A stretch of 58,206 nt of DNA, taken from NCBI GenBank assembly GCA_019056785.1, contig DXJV01000025.1, forward strand, positions 1 through 58,206, given 5' to 3'. The first letter of the stretch is position 1, and every line of letters begins with the position of its first letter. A program made the position numbers and the translations under genes. The notes below the pieces were generated by a model, which made no database searches, was not told where the DNA came from, and saw nothing but the letters and a program-made list of their open reading frames with translations. Below are positions 7,821 through 16,814 of the stretch, piece after piece. Origin of the DNA: Candidatus Heimdallarchaeota archaeon. GTDB lineage: Archaea > Asgardarchaeota > Heimdallarchaeia > JABLTI01.

Positions 7821-8732
7821 TTACATTGAAGCGATGGTTTTCTCCCATTCTTTTAGAGCAGCCTTAAGATTAGCAATTGAACTTGTACCTCGTTTCCAGC
7901 GACGATATTCCATTTGCATTTCATAAAAGACTCGTGAGTGGGGGATGAGCTCCATTAATTGCTCACGCAAATTCAAAATTTCTATTTTAATATCATCTTC
8001 ACTTAAATTTTGACCCAACTTTGCTCGGAAAGCATTAAATATTTTTGCGATTTCGGGGTCCAATTCCTTTATTGGTTTGGGGGTTGACTTTGTGGTAACT
8101 GTTGGAGTAGATACCGCCGCAGGTTTAGTAGCACTCACAGCGGGCTTTTGTGTGGGTACTGATGTGGTAGAAGTTGCTGGAGAAGGTCGTTGCCGTGCCT
8201 TCTGGGAGATTGCTGATTTAGAAACCTCACTAATTGCTTTGGAAATCTCACTAACATCAATATTATGTTGAGTTAATAGTTCTCGCAAACGGTTATTGAC
8301 CATTTCTGATTGTTCGAGGAAATTTTCAAGCCGTTCGATTTCCTGTTTCAAATATTCGCATTGTCGAGCTAAAACCTCGGTTTCGGGCGAGGTTGCTTGA
8401 TCTTTCATTGAAGGTGAAACAGGGGAGGTAGAAGTAGTTGTACTCCCAGCTGTTTTACTTTGACCAGCACTTGTTTCTTTTAATGTTTCTTTGAACTGGC
8501 TCAGTTTATCGGCGATCTGCTTTTTCGAGTCTGAGATGATTTTACGGATATCGGAGAGAGACTCGTCAGCAATCCCTCTCTCTTTTTCGATTGGGACCTC
8601 CTTTGATTCTGCAAGGAGCAAAGCATTGCGTAAATCACGATTCTTTTCTCGTAATACCTTTGTTTGATTGCGATAGAATGCTAATTCACGCTTTAATTTT
8701 TCAAGATCTTCTGGTACTTCTTCATCACTCAA
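7821..8732 (-). CDS. Coiled-coil protein with Ser/Thr/Pro linkers (function unknown)
   Basis: The 303-residue protein is built from an N-terminal coiled coil (about residues 5-90, rich in Leu/Glu/Lys/Arg heptads), a Ser/Thr-rich linker, a second coiled coil (about 118-175), a longer Ala/Pro/Thr/Ser linker, and a C-terminal helical domain (about 220-303). The last part begins KELDPEIAKIFNAF and contains conserved-looking aromatic/basic residues (YRRWKRG, LKEWEKT). No enzyme motif, signal peptide or membrane segment is seen. Start is TTG 8732 with AAAGGACG upstream. The linker style recalls the gelsolin-like protein 2 kb away, suggesting a scaffold or cytoskeletal role, but that is only inference. 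Confidence 0.75.
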   Translation of the reverse strand: MSDEEVPEDLEKLKRELAFYRNQTKVLREKNRDLRNALLLAESKEVPIEKERGIADESLSDIRKIISDSKKQIADKLSQFKETLKETSAGQSKTAGSTTTSTSPVSPSMKDQATSPETEVLARQCEYLKQEIERLENFLEQSEMVNNRLRELLTQHNIDVSEISKAISEVSKSAISQKARQRPSPATSTTSVPTQKPAVSATKPAAVSTPTVTTKSTPKPIKELDPEIAKIFNAFRAKLGQNLSEDDIKIEILNLREQLMELIPHSRVFYEMQMEYRRWKRGTSSIANLKAALKEWEKTIASM

Positions 8733-8905
8733 GACAATCGAACGTCCTTTGTTATATTGTAAAACGGGTTTTATATTTTAACAAACTAATTATTATGAAT
8801 TTTCTTTTACTATTGCCTAAAATAATGTTTTTGTTATGACAGAAAATAACAAGAACAGCATTTAAAACCAAAAATTGTAGAAGAAGTATCAGAATAATAG
8901 GAAAT

Positions 8906-9877
8906 TCAGAGTTTTCCGCCGGTGAGAAAGTGAAGAAAAAGAGTGGCAGCAACAAGATCAGCAGTCGTGCCGGGATTTAATTTCTCCTCTTCTCGAAGTT
9001 CAATGTCAAAAGCTTCGATTTCACGTCTTCCTTCCAGGGTAGTTGCTCCACCAATTGCCATGATGGAAGAAGCACGTTGTGAAATAGCATTTGCTTGATC
9101 GACGCCAAATTTTCGTTTAATTAAAGAATCGGGATATTTTGAAAGAATAGTAAGATAAGTATTAATGGTCGCGAGATTGACATCTTGTGAAGACTCGAGA
9201 ACAGAACGGAAAGTTGGAAAACCTATCTGGACAACAATAGGAAAACCATTAGACAATTCATAACAGATGTTATCACGTTCAGAACATTGAGACATTAGTT
9301 GAAGTAAATTGACATTGTCTGTAAGAAGCTCTTCACGATAACTTGAACGAGTGACATCATATTTAGCAACTTTCCCAAGTCCCCCCGGAGAAAGAAAGGC
9401 AATTCCTTCTGAAACGTGAATGGAGTCTTGAACAGTAGTTCGAGCCATAACTTTTTGCACATTAGGGATGAGACACTCGAGGGAAATGAAATCATTTTCA
9501 TTGGCACTTAGGCCTGCAGCAACAGCAAGAGGTGAAAAAAGAAGTATGATACCCAAGTTAGTGTTTCCTCGTGTGTGGAAAAACTTACTTTGCTCAATAG
9601 CAGAACGAATAGTCAACCCCAACTCGAGTTTATCCCAAGAGAGCTGATCACACGAAAGAAGATAGCCCTTCAAAGCTAAACTTTCAAGCCAATAACCCAA
9701 AGAAACACTTGAAGCAAGAAAGTCCTCATAACGAAGATCAGCAAAATCACTAAAACGATGGACGTTTCCAGGTTTCGGACTGGCAGACACCTCAAGTAAA
9801 CAAGCTAACTCACCACACATGCGCACGAAGTTTGCTTTAGTACGAGCGTCTGGTGAATAAGGTGTCATTGGCTTCAC
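8906..9877 (-). CDS. CitG/MdcB-family (triphosphoribosyl-dephospho-CoA synthase-like) protein
   Basis: The protein has the all-helical CitG/MdcB family signatures: SASPKPGNVHRF-x-DF near residue 31, then NTNLGIILLFSPLA and, near the C-terminus, PGTTADLVAATLFLHFL. In bacteria CitG makes the prosthetic-group precursor of citrate or malonate lyase from ATP and dephospho-CoA. Archaeal relatives occur without those lyases and their substrate is unsettled. No lyase genes are present here. Length (323 residues) fits the archaeal branch. Start is GTG 9877 or ATG 9868. It is transcribed divergently from the thermosome gene and overlaps nothing real. Confidence 0.8.
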   Translation of the reverse strand: MKPMTPYSPDARTKANFVRMCGELACLLEVSASPKPGNVHRFSDFADLRYEDFLASSVSLGYWLESLALKGYLLSCDQLSWDKLELGLTIRSAIEQSKFFHTRGNTNLGIILLFSPLAVAAGLSANENDFISLECLIPNVQKVMARTTVQDSIHVSEGIAFLSPGGLGKVAKYDVTRSSYREELLTDNVNLLQLMSQCSERDNICYELSNGFPIVVQIGFPTFRSVLESSQDVNLATINTYLTILSKYPDSLIKRKFGVDQANAISQRASSIMAIGGATTLEGRREIEAFDIELREEEKLNPGTTADLVAATLFLHFLTGGKL

Positions 9878-10038
9878 AATACAAAAAGGAGTGGTAGCTC
9901 AAAAAGATTTTCACGAGAAAGAAAAGTTCGCTACCATATTATGCATAAAAAGACTTTCTCCCTTCTTCTCCCGACCGAAGGCTATCCCCCATTATCCCAG
10001 TTTGTTAGTACTTGGAGTTAAAGGAATTATTAGTAAGA

Positions 10039-10047
10039 TTTAAATAT
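10039..10047 (+). promoter_or_regulatory. TATA box for the thermosome gene
   Basis: TTTAAATAT lies about 80 bases before the thermosome ATG and matches the archaeal TATA consensus. Transcription would start near 10070, giving a short leader. No heat-shock operator is recognisable. Confidence 0.5.
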
Positions 10048-10122
10048 CAGTACAAATCACCGAAAAACGCCGAATAACTGGCAAAAGAAAACCAAACGAA
10101 AATTAAAAGGTGACATGATACA

Positions 10123-11766
10123 ATGAGTCTAGTAAATATTGGAGGACAACCAGTTCTTCTTTTAAAGGAAGGGACAGAACGGACTACAGGCAAAAATGCT
10201 CAACAAAATAATATCGCAGCAGCAAAGGTTATTGCTGAAGCCATCCGTTCCTCTCTAGGGCCCAAAGGGCTTGACAAAATGCTCGTCGACTCCTTTGGAG
10301 ATGTGGTTATTACCAACGACGGCGCAACAATTTTGAAAGAGATGGAGATTCAGCACCCTGCTGCAAAGTTTGTTGTCGAGCTTGCAAAAGTGCAAGATGA
10401 TGAAGTTGGAGACGGCACAACTACTGTTGTTATTATTGCCGGTGAACTATTGAAGCAAGCTGAAGAGCTTCTCGCTCAAGATGTTCATTCTAGCATAATT
10501 GTTGATGGCTATCGCAAAGCAACTGCCAAAGCATTAGAATATCTCAATGATTTGGCAATCAAAGTGGACCTTAATGACCGTGATCTCATAAAAGATGGTG
10601 TTCGCACCTCAATGGGGAGTAAAGTTATTGCCGGACACAGCAATTATTTAGCAGACCTTGTGATAGAAGCTGCAATGGCCATCACAGTTGAGAAAGATGG
10701 AAAGCGCATCTGTGATATTGATAACATTAAAGTTGAAAAGAAAAAAGGCGAATCGCTCAGTGAGACCAAATTGATTAAAGGCATCGTTTTAGACAAGAGT
10801 GTTGTTCACTCTGGTATGCCTAAGAAAATTACTGATGCAAAAATCCTCCTTATTGATGCGCCAATTGAGGTCACAAAAACAGAATTTGATGCAAAAATCA
10901 ACATTACAAATCCAGATCAAATGAAAGCATTCTTGGATCAAGAACAAACCATGATTGAAGACCTCGTAAACAAAATCATCGCTTCAGGTGCGAATGTTAT
11001 CCTTTCACAAAAAGGCATCGATGACCTTGCTCAACACTTCTTAGCTAAGAAAGGCATTCTCGCTGTTCGACGGATTAAAAAATCAGACATGGAGAAACTC
11101 GCAAAAGCTACAGGCGCAAAGATTCTCACACGTATTGATGGTATTGAAGAAAGCGACCTTGGTCATGCAAAGAATGTCGAAGAACGCAAGATTGCTGACG
11201 ACGACTTTGTTTTTGTAGAAGGTTGCCCTAATCCAAAGAGCGTGAGCATTCTCATTCGTGGTGGAACTGATCTTATTGTGGATGAAGCAGAACGATCTAT
11301 TCATGACGCCCTCTGTGTTATTCGCAATATCATTCAAGATGGCGTAGTTGTTCCAGGTGGTGGAGCACCTGAAATTTATCTCTCCCAGAAATTAAAAGCA
11401 TATGCAAATACCCTTGCCGGGCGCGAGCAATTGGCAGTGGGAAAATTTGCTAAAGCACTTGAAATAATTCCACGCGCACTTGCAGAGAATGCAGGCCTTG
11501 ACCCAATTGATGTGCTAGTCTCATTGACAGCCGAACATGATAAAGGGAGCAAGAATGCTGGTGTTAATCTTCTCACAGGAAAACCAACAGACATGGTCAA
11601 AGAGAAGATTTTTGAACCGATAAGCGTTGCTCGTCAGGCCATCTCTTCAGCCAGTGAAGCCGCACAAATGATCCTAAGAATTGATGACGTAATTGCAGCC
11701 AAAGCTTCAAGTGGTGGAGCCCCTGGCGGCGGACCTGGTAGTATGCCTGACATGGGAGAATACTAA
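10123..11766 (+). CDS. Thermosome subunit (group II chaperonin)
   Basis: This 547-residue group II chaperonin folds proteins in an ATP-driven closed double ring. Diagnostic stretches are [13 protein letters not shown] and [10 protein letters not shown] in the equatorial domain, [15 protein letters not shown] (ATP-binding Asp-Gly-Thr), the helical-protrusion apical domain in the middle, and the returning equatorial segment [10 protein letters not shown] and [10 protein letters not shown]. The C-terminal tail is Gly/Pro-rich and ends MPDMGEY, as is common for thermosomes lining the cavity. An AAAGGTGA site precedes ATG 10123 by about 10 bases. Only one subunit gene is in the window, so further paralogues may exist elsewhere. 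A T-rich terminator follows. Confidence 0.97.
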   Translation: MSLVNIGGQPVLLLKEGTERTTGKNAQQNNIAAAKVIAEAIRSSLGPKGLDKMLVDSFGDVVITNDGATILKEMEIQHPAAKFVVELAKVQDDEVGDGTTTVVIIAGELLKQAEELLAQDVHSSIIVDGYRKATAKALEYLNDLAIKVDLNDRDLIKDGVRTSMGSKVIAGHSNYLADLVIEAAMAITVEKDGKRICDIDNIKVEKKKGESLSETKLIKGIVLDKSVVHSGMPKKITDAKILLIDAPIEVTKTEFDAKINITNPDQMKAFLDQEQTMIEDLVNKIIASGANVILSQKGIDDLAQHFLAKKGILAVRRIKKSDMEKLAKATGAKILTRIDGIEESDLGHAKNVEERKIADDDFVFVEGCPNPKSVSILIRGGTDLIVDEAERSIHDALCVIRNIIQDGVVVPGGGAPEIYLSQKLKAYANTLAGREQLAVGKFAKALEIIPRALAENAGLDPIDVLVSLTAEHDKGSKNAGVNLLTGKPTDMVKEKIFEPISVARQAISSASEAAQMILRIDDVIAAKASSGGAPGGGPGSMPDMGEY

Positions 11767-11800
11767 ACAGCTCCCTTTTTTCCTTTTTTTAACAAACTTT
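11767..11800 (+). terminator. Oligo-T terminator after the thermosome gene
   Basis: Runs of T6 and T7 begin about 10 bases after the stop codon, the usual stem-less archaeal termination signal. Confidence 0.55.
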
Positions 11801-11844
11801 TAAAAAAACTTTCAACTTAATGCATTTTTTAAAAAAAGAAATGA

Positions 11845-12324
11845 TCAAATTTTCGCAACCATAATTAGAGCAGCTTCGCCATCTGAATAGTAGCGTTTGG
11901 AAACTTTCATTGTTATATAACCCAATTGCTGATAAAGATTGATAGCAGCTTGATTAGATTCACGAACCTCGAGATAAACCTCCTTTACATCACGCAGGCG
12001 TAAAGCATGGTTTGCTGCAAGCATCAATTTTTTGGCGAGACCTTTTCGTCGATATTGAGGCATGACAGCAATAGAAATAATGTGACCTTTTTTACATAAT
12101 CCAAAACCAAAATTAGACAACCCTTTCTCGATGCGTGTCATAACATAGGCGACTACCTCATTCGTCGTCTCGTCAATGGCAATATTAAAACCATCAGGAA
12201 AACGTTCATAAATTTCCGTGAAAAAGAAACGGGGATAATTTTCCGGTAAACAATTTCGATTAATGTTTTGGACTGCATTAAGGTCAGTTGTGGGATTAAA
12301 TCGCCGTATAATAAACGAACTCAT
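11845..12324 (-). CDS. rimI: RimI-like GNAT N-acetyltransferase
   Basis: The 159-residue protein is a complete GNAT domain. The acetyl-CoA pyrophosphate loop is visible as QYRRKGLAKKLM (Q/R-x-x-G-x-A form), preceded by the beta-4 strand IISIAVMP, and followed by YLEVRESNQAAINLYQQLGY, a hallmark of RimI/Naa10-type N-terminal acetyltransferases. Archaeal relatives acetylate protein N-termini and the Alba type of chromatin protein. It faces the thermosome gene tail to tail. The ATG at 12324 is followed by the expected first strand (FIIRRFNPTTDLNAV). Function at family level is confident; its substrates are not readable. Confidence 0.88.
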   Translation of the reverse strand: MSSFIIRRFNPTTDLNAVQNINRNCLPENYPRFFFTEIYERFPDGFNIAIDETTNEVVAYVMTRIEKGLSNFGFGLCKKGHIISIAVMPQYRRKGLAKKLMLAANHALRLRDVKEVYLEVRESNQAAINLYQQLGYITMKVSKRYYSDGEAALIMVAKI

Positions 12325-12562
12325 TTATTTACACCAGAGAACTCTGCTTCCAGAGCTTTATTTCACAAATAACCTCTCTTTTTACCATAGCTCTTTTAGG
12401 TTTTACGAAATGTCTCTTTTTATGTTAGCAACACGATTTTCAAAGAAAAGATGCAATTACAAGCTATAAATTAGCAAGGAAACGATAAAAGGGAGGAAGT
12501 GACATTATAAACAAACAAGAAAAGCAAGCATAAAATAAGAACTGCCTTCCTGGAAGAAAAAA

Positions 12563-12817
12563 ATGGCTCGAGAAGAAGAGAACCGGACAAAAAAGCTCTG
12601 CTGGAACTGTAATGAATTGGTACCTCACAAGGCACTCTGGTGCGACAAATGCAAAATGCCTTTGAAAAATAGTTTGCTAAAGAAAATCAAAAAACAGATT
12701 GAACCGGTAAAAAATATGCGATGTTGGCGTTGTAAAGGAACAACCTCTGGGGACATTTGTGGTATTTGCGGAAGCCCCTTGACAAGAAAGGGAATAGAAG
12801 AACTAACTATAAAATAA
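12563..12817 (+). CDS. Double zinc-ribbon fragment of a broken zinc-ribbon/M50 gene
   Basis: This 84-residue product has two zinc ribbons: CWNC...CDKC (residues about 13-36) and CWRC...CGIC (about 54-71). They align throughout with the N-terminus of the intact 518-residue zinc-ribbon protease 1.6 kb downstream, sharing CW-x-C, the TTSGD core, and GSPLT/GAPLT with (R/K)K near the end. In the intact homologue the chain runs on into a linker and a membrane protease. Here a TAA stops it at 12815, and the homologous continuation is found in another frame. It may still be expressed as a small zinc protein, but by comparison it is the first piece of a disrupted gene. Confidence 0.7.
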   Translation: MAREEENRTKKLCWNCNELVPHKALWCDKCKMPLKNSLLKKIKKQIEPVKNMRCWRCKGTTSGDICGICGSPLTRKGIEELTIK

Positions 12818-12833
12818 AAATCGAGAAAGTTCG

Positions 12834-12901
12834 ATGAAGAACAACACGAGAGAATCACTCTTTTTTCACCTAAAGACCAGTCAATAGTTGAAGTAAATAT
12901 T
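12834..12901 (+). pseudogene. Frame-shifted linker remnant between zinc ribbons and protease
   Basis: Reading a different frame here gives RITLFSPKDQSIVEVNI, matching RMAIFSPRDREFVPINF of the intact paralogue. Homology then switches back to the original frame at about 12902 (SYAELLALAKKHFKI against SIDDLKKALTKYLKI). Two compensating frame changes, near 12815-12834 and near 12900, therefore separate the zinc ribbons from the protease. Confidence 0.65.
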
Positions 12902-12913
12902 TCCTATGCAGAA

Positions 12914-14065
12914 TTGCTGGCACTTGCAAAAAAACACTTTAAAATCTATAATGCTGCCCGTACGCCCTTAGGTCCAGAGATCATTAGCTTAAAACCTGAA
13001 AAACAAAAGGACTTGGAACTTTTTGAGGAAAATGAACTCTTTATGCTAAATGACATTCGAGTAAGCTTTAAAAAGAAAAAAGCACCACAGAAAGACATCC
13101 AACTAATTAAAGTTGAGTTCTTTTACTGGGGAAAAGAACTACAAATAAAGAAACGTTTTTCGTTAGCAACAGTAAAATGGCAAATTATCTTACTACTTCT
13201 TACAGAACTATCAATATTCATTAACGGTTTTTTCTATTATCGGAAAATTTACCGCTTATTTGCCCTTTCTCACGGATTCGTCCAAACCATCTTTTTATTC
13301 AGCTTCTGTTTAAACATAAAACTAATCTTACACGAAGTGATGCATGTTCTCCTCCAAAAAAAGAGAGCTATTAAGATCACTCTACCATATTTTATTCCTC
13401 TCCCAACAATGCCAGGTTTTCTAAGCTTCTTTATGCTTGGTATGGCAGGCGGGATTGTTCGAGTAATAGAACCAGCCCGGAAAAAACAGCCTCTCTTTGA
13501 CGTCTTCTTTTTTCCTCCTTTCTTTGGGCTGATTCTTTCAATAGGAGCATATTTACTAGGTTCGGCATTTCCGTTTCTTTTCACTCAAACCACTTTCCCC
13601 CAAGAAGTAATTGAAGAAGCGATAAAATTAAGCAAATTTAACCCACTGATTTTCCTTCAGAGACTTCTGGATTCATTTGCTAAACTGACTGCAATTTCGC
13701 CACCTTTTGATTATACAACACAATTAAAATTCCTACATCCTGTTGCTCAAGCAGGTTTAATAGGGATGATAATTAATGGGCTTAATTTCCTCCCGGGGGC
13801 AATTTTGGATGGGGGGCAATTAACACGATGCATGGTTAACGACAAATGGTCGAAAATCCTATCTTTTTTGACCGCTGTTATCATTATGCTCAACTACACC
13901 ACCTGGGCATTGGGAATTTTATTGTTATTTATACCATTGTCACGTTTTCGTTCGCCAACAACAAATGAAGCCGAAATAATGCATTGGAGTCGTTATTTGC
14001 TTTATGGGATAATGCTTATAGTTGGGGGGTTTTGCGTTCCAATCCCAGCGTTTCTAATTAAATGA
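12914..14065 (+). CDS. M50 (site-2-protease-like) membrane metalloprotease, split from its zinc ribbons
   Basis: This is the protease part of the broken first copy, 383 residues from TTG 12914. The frame is open only from 12893, so no good natural start is visible and the N-terminus is uncertain. Site-2 proteases cut transmembrane substrates inside the bilayer. The zinc motif HEVMH (140-144) and the distal LDGG (298-301) that supplies the third ligand are intact, and several hydrophobic helices are kept. Divergence from the downstream paralogue is substantial; for example GIAGPLAGF becomes FFFPPFFGL in the central helix, losing the usual small residues. Either it is a working separated protease or a decaying gene. 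Confidence 0.75.
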   Translation: MLALAKKHFKIYNAARTPLGPEIISLKPEKQKDLELFEENELFMLNDIRVSFKKKKAPQKDIQLIKVEFFYWGKELQIKKRFSLATVKWQIILLLLTELSIFINGFFYYRKIYRLFALSHGFVQTIFLFSFCLNIKLILHEVMHVLLQKKRAIKITLPYFIPLPTMPGFLSFFMLGMAGGIVRVIEPARKKQPLFDVFFFPPFFGLILSIGAYLLGSAFPFLFTQTTFPQEVIEEAIKLSKFNPLIFLQRLLDSFAKLTAISPPFDYTTQLKFLHPVAQAGLIGMIINGLNFLPGAILDGGQLTRCMVNDKWSKILSFLTAVIIMLNYTTWALGILLLFIPLSRFRSPTTNEAEIMHWSRYLLYGIMLIVGGFCVPIPAFLIK

Positions 14066-14200
14066 AAAAATGCAACAAGTAAACTAAAGGTCCAAGAAAA
14101 GCCGTAAATTTGTAAGAAGAAATTTTTAACAATTATATGATAGGCTTTTTAATATCGATTGAACGATTGATAGATATCTAATGAACAGAGGAAGATAGCA

Positions 14201-15757
14201 GTGCCAACTGAAAAAGAAAATAACAATTTGGATGAAAAACCTGAAAAAAAGGGGAATCCATTTGATGATAGAAGGATTTCTCCCCCATCAGAAATCCAGT
14301 TTTGTTGGCACTGTGGAGCGGACATTACAACGCAGAAAGAAAAGATCTACTGTAAAAAGTGCCTTGCGCCTTTAGAGGAAAAGACGCGGAAAGAAATCTT
14401 GGAACGTACAGAACCTCTTGAGGGAGGGAAATGCTGGCTTTGTAAAGCAACCACCTCAGGTGATTTTTGCTCCGTCTGTGGGGCACCACTAACCAAGAAA
14501 GCAATAGAACACATACCAAAACAACAAACAGAGCAAAAAATACTTCAACCAACTTTCCGGATGGCAATCTTTTCCCCTCGCGATCGTGAATTTGTTCCCA
14601 TCAATTTCTCCATTGATGATTTGAAAAAGGCTTTGACGAAATACCTCAAAATTAAAGAGACACAAAACAGCGAAGCGGGGCCGGTCTTTATCATACAAAA
14701 ACCAACAGATCCCAAAAAAACATTCAGAAAATTACGAGAAGACCCGTTCCTTAAGGAACGAAATCTACGAACAATCATCAGAAATGAACAAATTTCTCAA
14801 GATAGAAAAGAGATAACCATTCGCTTCTTTTATTGGCGACCGGAAACGAAAAAAGAACGATTTAGCTTCAAATCAATAGGTTGGAACATTGCATTATTTG
14901 TTGCAACCATACTAACTGTTGCAATTGCAGGTTGGCAGTATACAAAATCTATCTTTCAAGAATATAATTTCACAGGAAGAACTGCGCTGGACGTCTTTCT
15001 TTATACATTCTCATTAATGTTAATTCTAACTGTACACGAATTAGGCCATTATACGATTTCAAGGCTTAAGAAATTAGATGCTTCCTTACCATATTTCATA
15101 CCAGTCCCCCCCTTACCAGGATTCCAGAGTTTAGGAACCTTTGGAGCAATGATCCGTCAGAAAGAACCGTTCGCCACGCGGGACGATATGTTCGACATTG
15201 GGATAGCAGGGCCACTTGCAGGATTTATTGTGACAATCCCAGTTTTTCTCATAGGTTTAAAATTGACATATGTGATTGACATCACAGAACCTATCGACCC
15301 AATTAATGTTGCAGATATTCCCATCGTGTTACTCGAAGAATTCTTAATTTATTTTGGACAAATAGCACATATCCTCCCGTATTTTGATCCTACCACCCAA
15401 ACGGTGGCAATGCATCCCATGATGTTTGCAGGCTATGTAGGATTAATTCTAACGGGGCTAAATTTGATGCCAGCATCACAACTAGATGGTGGACACACAT
15501 CAAGAGCAATATTTAATGCAAAAACACATCGAATCATTTCGCTGATTTTCGCGTTGCTTTTGATAATTAACCCCTTTACAACCATCTTCGGAGTTTTAGT
15601 CCTACTCTTTAGCTTTCGAGAACACCCGGGGGCAATAGATGATGTTTCAAAGGTACACTGGTCAAAATATATCTATTTGGCCATCGCATTTATAATCGGC
15701 ATTCTCTGCTTACCACTTCCGAGAATTGCATACTTCCAACAACTGCTTCAAAGATGA
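14201..15757 (+). CDS. Zinc-ribbon/site-2-protease (M50) fusion
   Basis: This intact 518-residue protein joins two N-terminal zinc ribbons (CWHC...CKKC, about residues 32-54; CWLC...CSVC, about 78-94), a soluble linker of about 120 residues, and a polytopic M50 core. The core has the zinc motif HELGH at residues 279-283, a central GIAGPLAGF helix, and LDGG at 428-431 with the second metal Asp429. Archaeal S2P homologues cleave membrane-bound substrates such as anti-sigma-like or lipid-regulatory proteins. The ribbons could bind nucleic acid or protein and couple sensing to cleavage; that is inference. Start is GTG 14201 (MPTEKENNN). It lies 135 bases after its broken paralogue on the same strand. 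Confidence 0.9.
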   Translation: MPTEKENNNLDEKPEKKGNPFDDRRISPPSEIQFCWHCGADITTQKEKIYCKKCLAPLEEKTRKEILERTEPLEGGKCWLCKATTSGDFCSVCGAPLTKKAIEHIPKQQTEQKILQPTFRMAIFSPRDREFVPINFSIDDLKKALTKYLKIKETQNSEAGPVFIIQKPTDPKKTFRKLREDPFLKERNLRTIIRNEQISQDRKEITIRFFYWRPETKKERFSFKSIGWNIALFVATILTVAIAGWQYTKSIFQEYNFTGRTALDVFLYTFSLMLILTVHELGHYTISRLKKLDASLPYFIPVPPLPGFQSLGTFGAMIRQKEPFATRDDMFDIGIAGPLAGFIVTIPVFLIGLKLTYVIDITEPIDPINVADIPIVLLEEFLIYFGQIAHILPYFDPTTQTVAMHPMMFAGYVGLILTGLNLMPASQLDGGHTSRAIFNAKTHRIISLIFALLLIINPFTTIFGVLVLLFSFREHPGAIDDVSKVHWSKYIYLAIAFIIGILCLPLPRIAYFQQLLQR

Positions 15758-15863
15758 AGCAACAGAGCGAGAAAAATCATTTCTCAAAGTGACTACATTC
15801 TTTTTAAAATAAAGCTCAAGTAATTTACTCAATTGTAAATGAAAAAATTGGTTTGACTAGGAA

Positions 15864-16769
15864 ATGGCAGAATCTGAAAAAGTAGTAGATAGCTCCAAGC
15901 TCCGAGGAGTTTTCACCGGAGCTTTTAAAATCTATTTTCGAAAATTTCCAATACTATTCATAATATCTTTTTTAATTGAATTAGCATTTTTTGGGATCTT
16001 TCAACTTGTCGAATTCGAGTTTGGGTTAATTTATAATCTAATTATTGACAAGATGATTTTCAAATTTGAAATTAACTTTGCCTCTAATCTCGGAAAGGCA
16101 TCTTTCATTATTTTAGTGTTTGTTGCAACTCTTCTCTTCATCCTTCGCATGAACTTTATTTCTAACATCACAATTTTGACAACAGAAAAAAAACAAGGAA
16201 AGATTCTTAGCGCATTCGAAAATACCACGAAAAAATTAACGCAGAATCTTTTGTTTATGCTTGTTATTTTAACAATCGCTGTCTTTCCAATTCTTCTTTT
16301 CATTCTTGCGATATTAATCCAGCCAAGATTATATTTCCTGGCGTGGGTATTCTTTTTAGTAGCAATGCTATTCCCCTTTTTCCTCGTTTTCAAAATCTCA
16401 CATTTTGTCCCGGGGTTAACGAAGGATAATCTCCATGTTGGTGCAGCATTGCAAAAATCCTGGAACTTGACAAGCAATACAACCTTTTTCAGCTGTTTCG
16501 GGGTCTTTCTGACATTTTTCACAATTTCTATTCTTGCCCCTTGGATAGCTACTTTTTATCTCGAGCAAACCGTTCATTATTTATATATCGGTATTTTACT
16601 TGCCCTTTTACGAGCATTCTTCTATCCATTATTTGATATTGCCATAACTTTAAATTACCTCCACCTTGATTTTACTTCGGTGGAAAAATCAATTTTCAGA
16701 GAAGAGATTAAGAAGCAGAAAGAACTTTCTGAAAAATTAATTCAATACTGGACCAAAAAATCAGATTAG
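15864..16769 (+). CDS. Polytopic membrane protein, unknown function
   Basis: The 301-residue protein has about six long hydrophobic segments separated by short basic loops. It opens with a cytoplasmic stretch (GVFTGAFKIYFRKF) and ends in a charged tail (REEIKKQKELSEKLIQYW). The pattern of paired helices around KSWNLTSNTTFF resembles membrane domains annotated as DUF or glycerophosphodiesterase-associated families, in which a 'phase' of repeated K-S-W/L motifs precedes a helix. No catalytic motif is seen. It follows the zinc-ribbon protease by 106 bases on the same strand and could be co-transcribed, which would make it a candidate partner or substrate of the protease. That link is inference. 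Confidence 0.7.
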   Translation: MAESEKVVDSSKLRGVFTGAFKIYFRKFPILFIISFLIELAFFGIFQLVEFEFGLIYNLIIDKMIFKFEINFASNLGKASFIILVFVATLLFILRMNFISNITILTTEKKQGKILSAFENTTKKLTQNLLFMLVILTIAVFPILLFILAILIQPRLYFLAWVFFLVAMLFPFFLVFKISHFVPGLTKDNLHVGAALQKSWNLTSNTTFFSCFGVFLTFFTISILAPWIATFYLEQTVHYLYIGILLALLRAFFYPLFDIAITLNYLHLDFTSVEKSIFREEIKKQKELSEKLIQYWTKKSD

Positions 16770-16814
16770 GAATTATTATTTGAGGAAAAAGAGAAAAGTC
16801 CTTCAAGTAAATAT

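Noticed and set aside
12834..12901. A separate small protein starting at ATG 12834
   Set aside because: The sequence matches the linker of the intact paralogue, so it is part of a broken gene. No independent ribosome-binding site or conserved short frame was seen.
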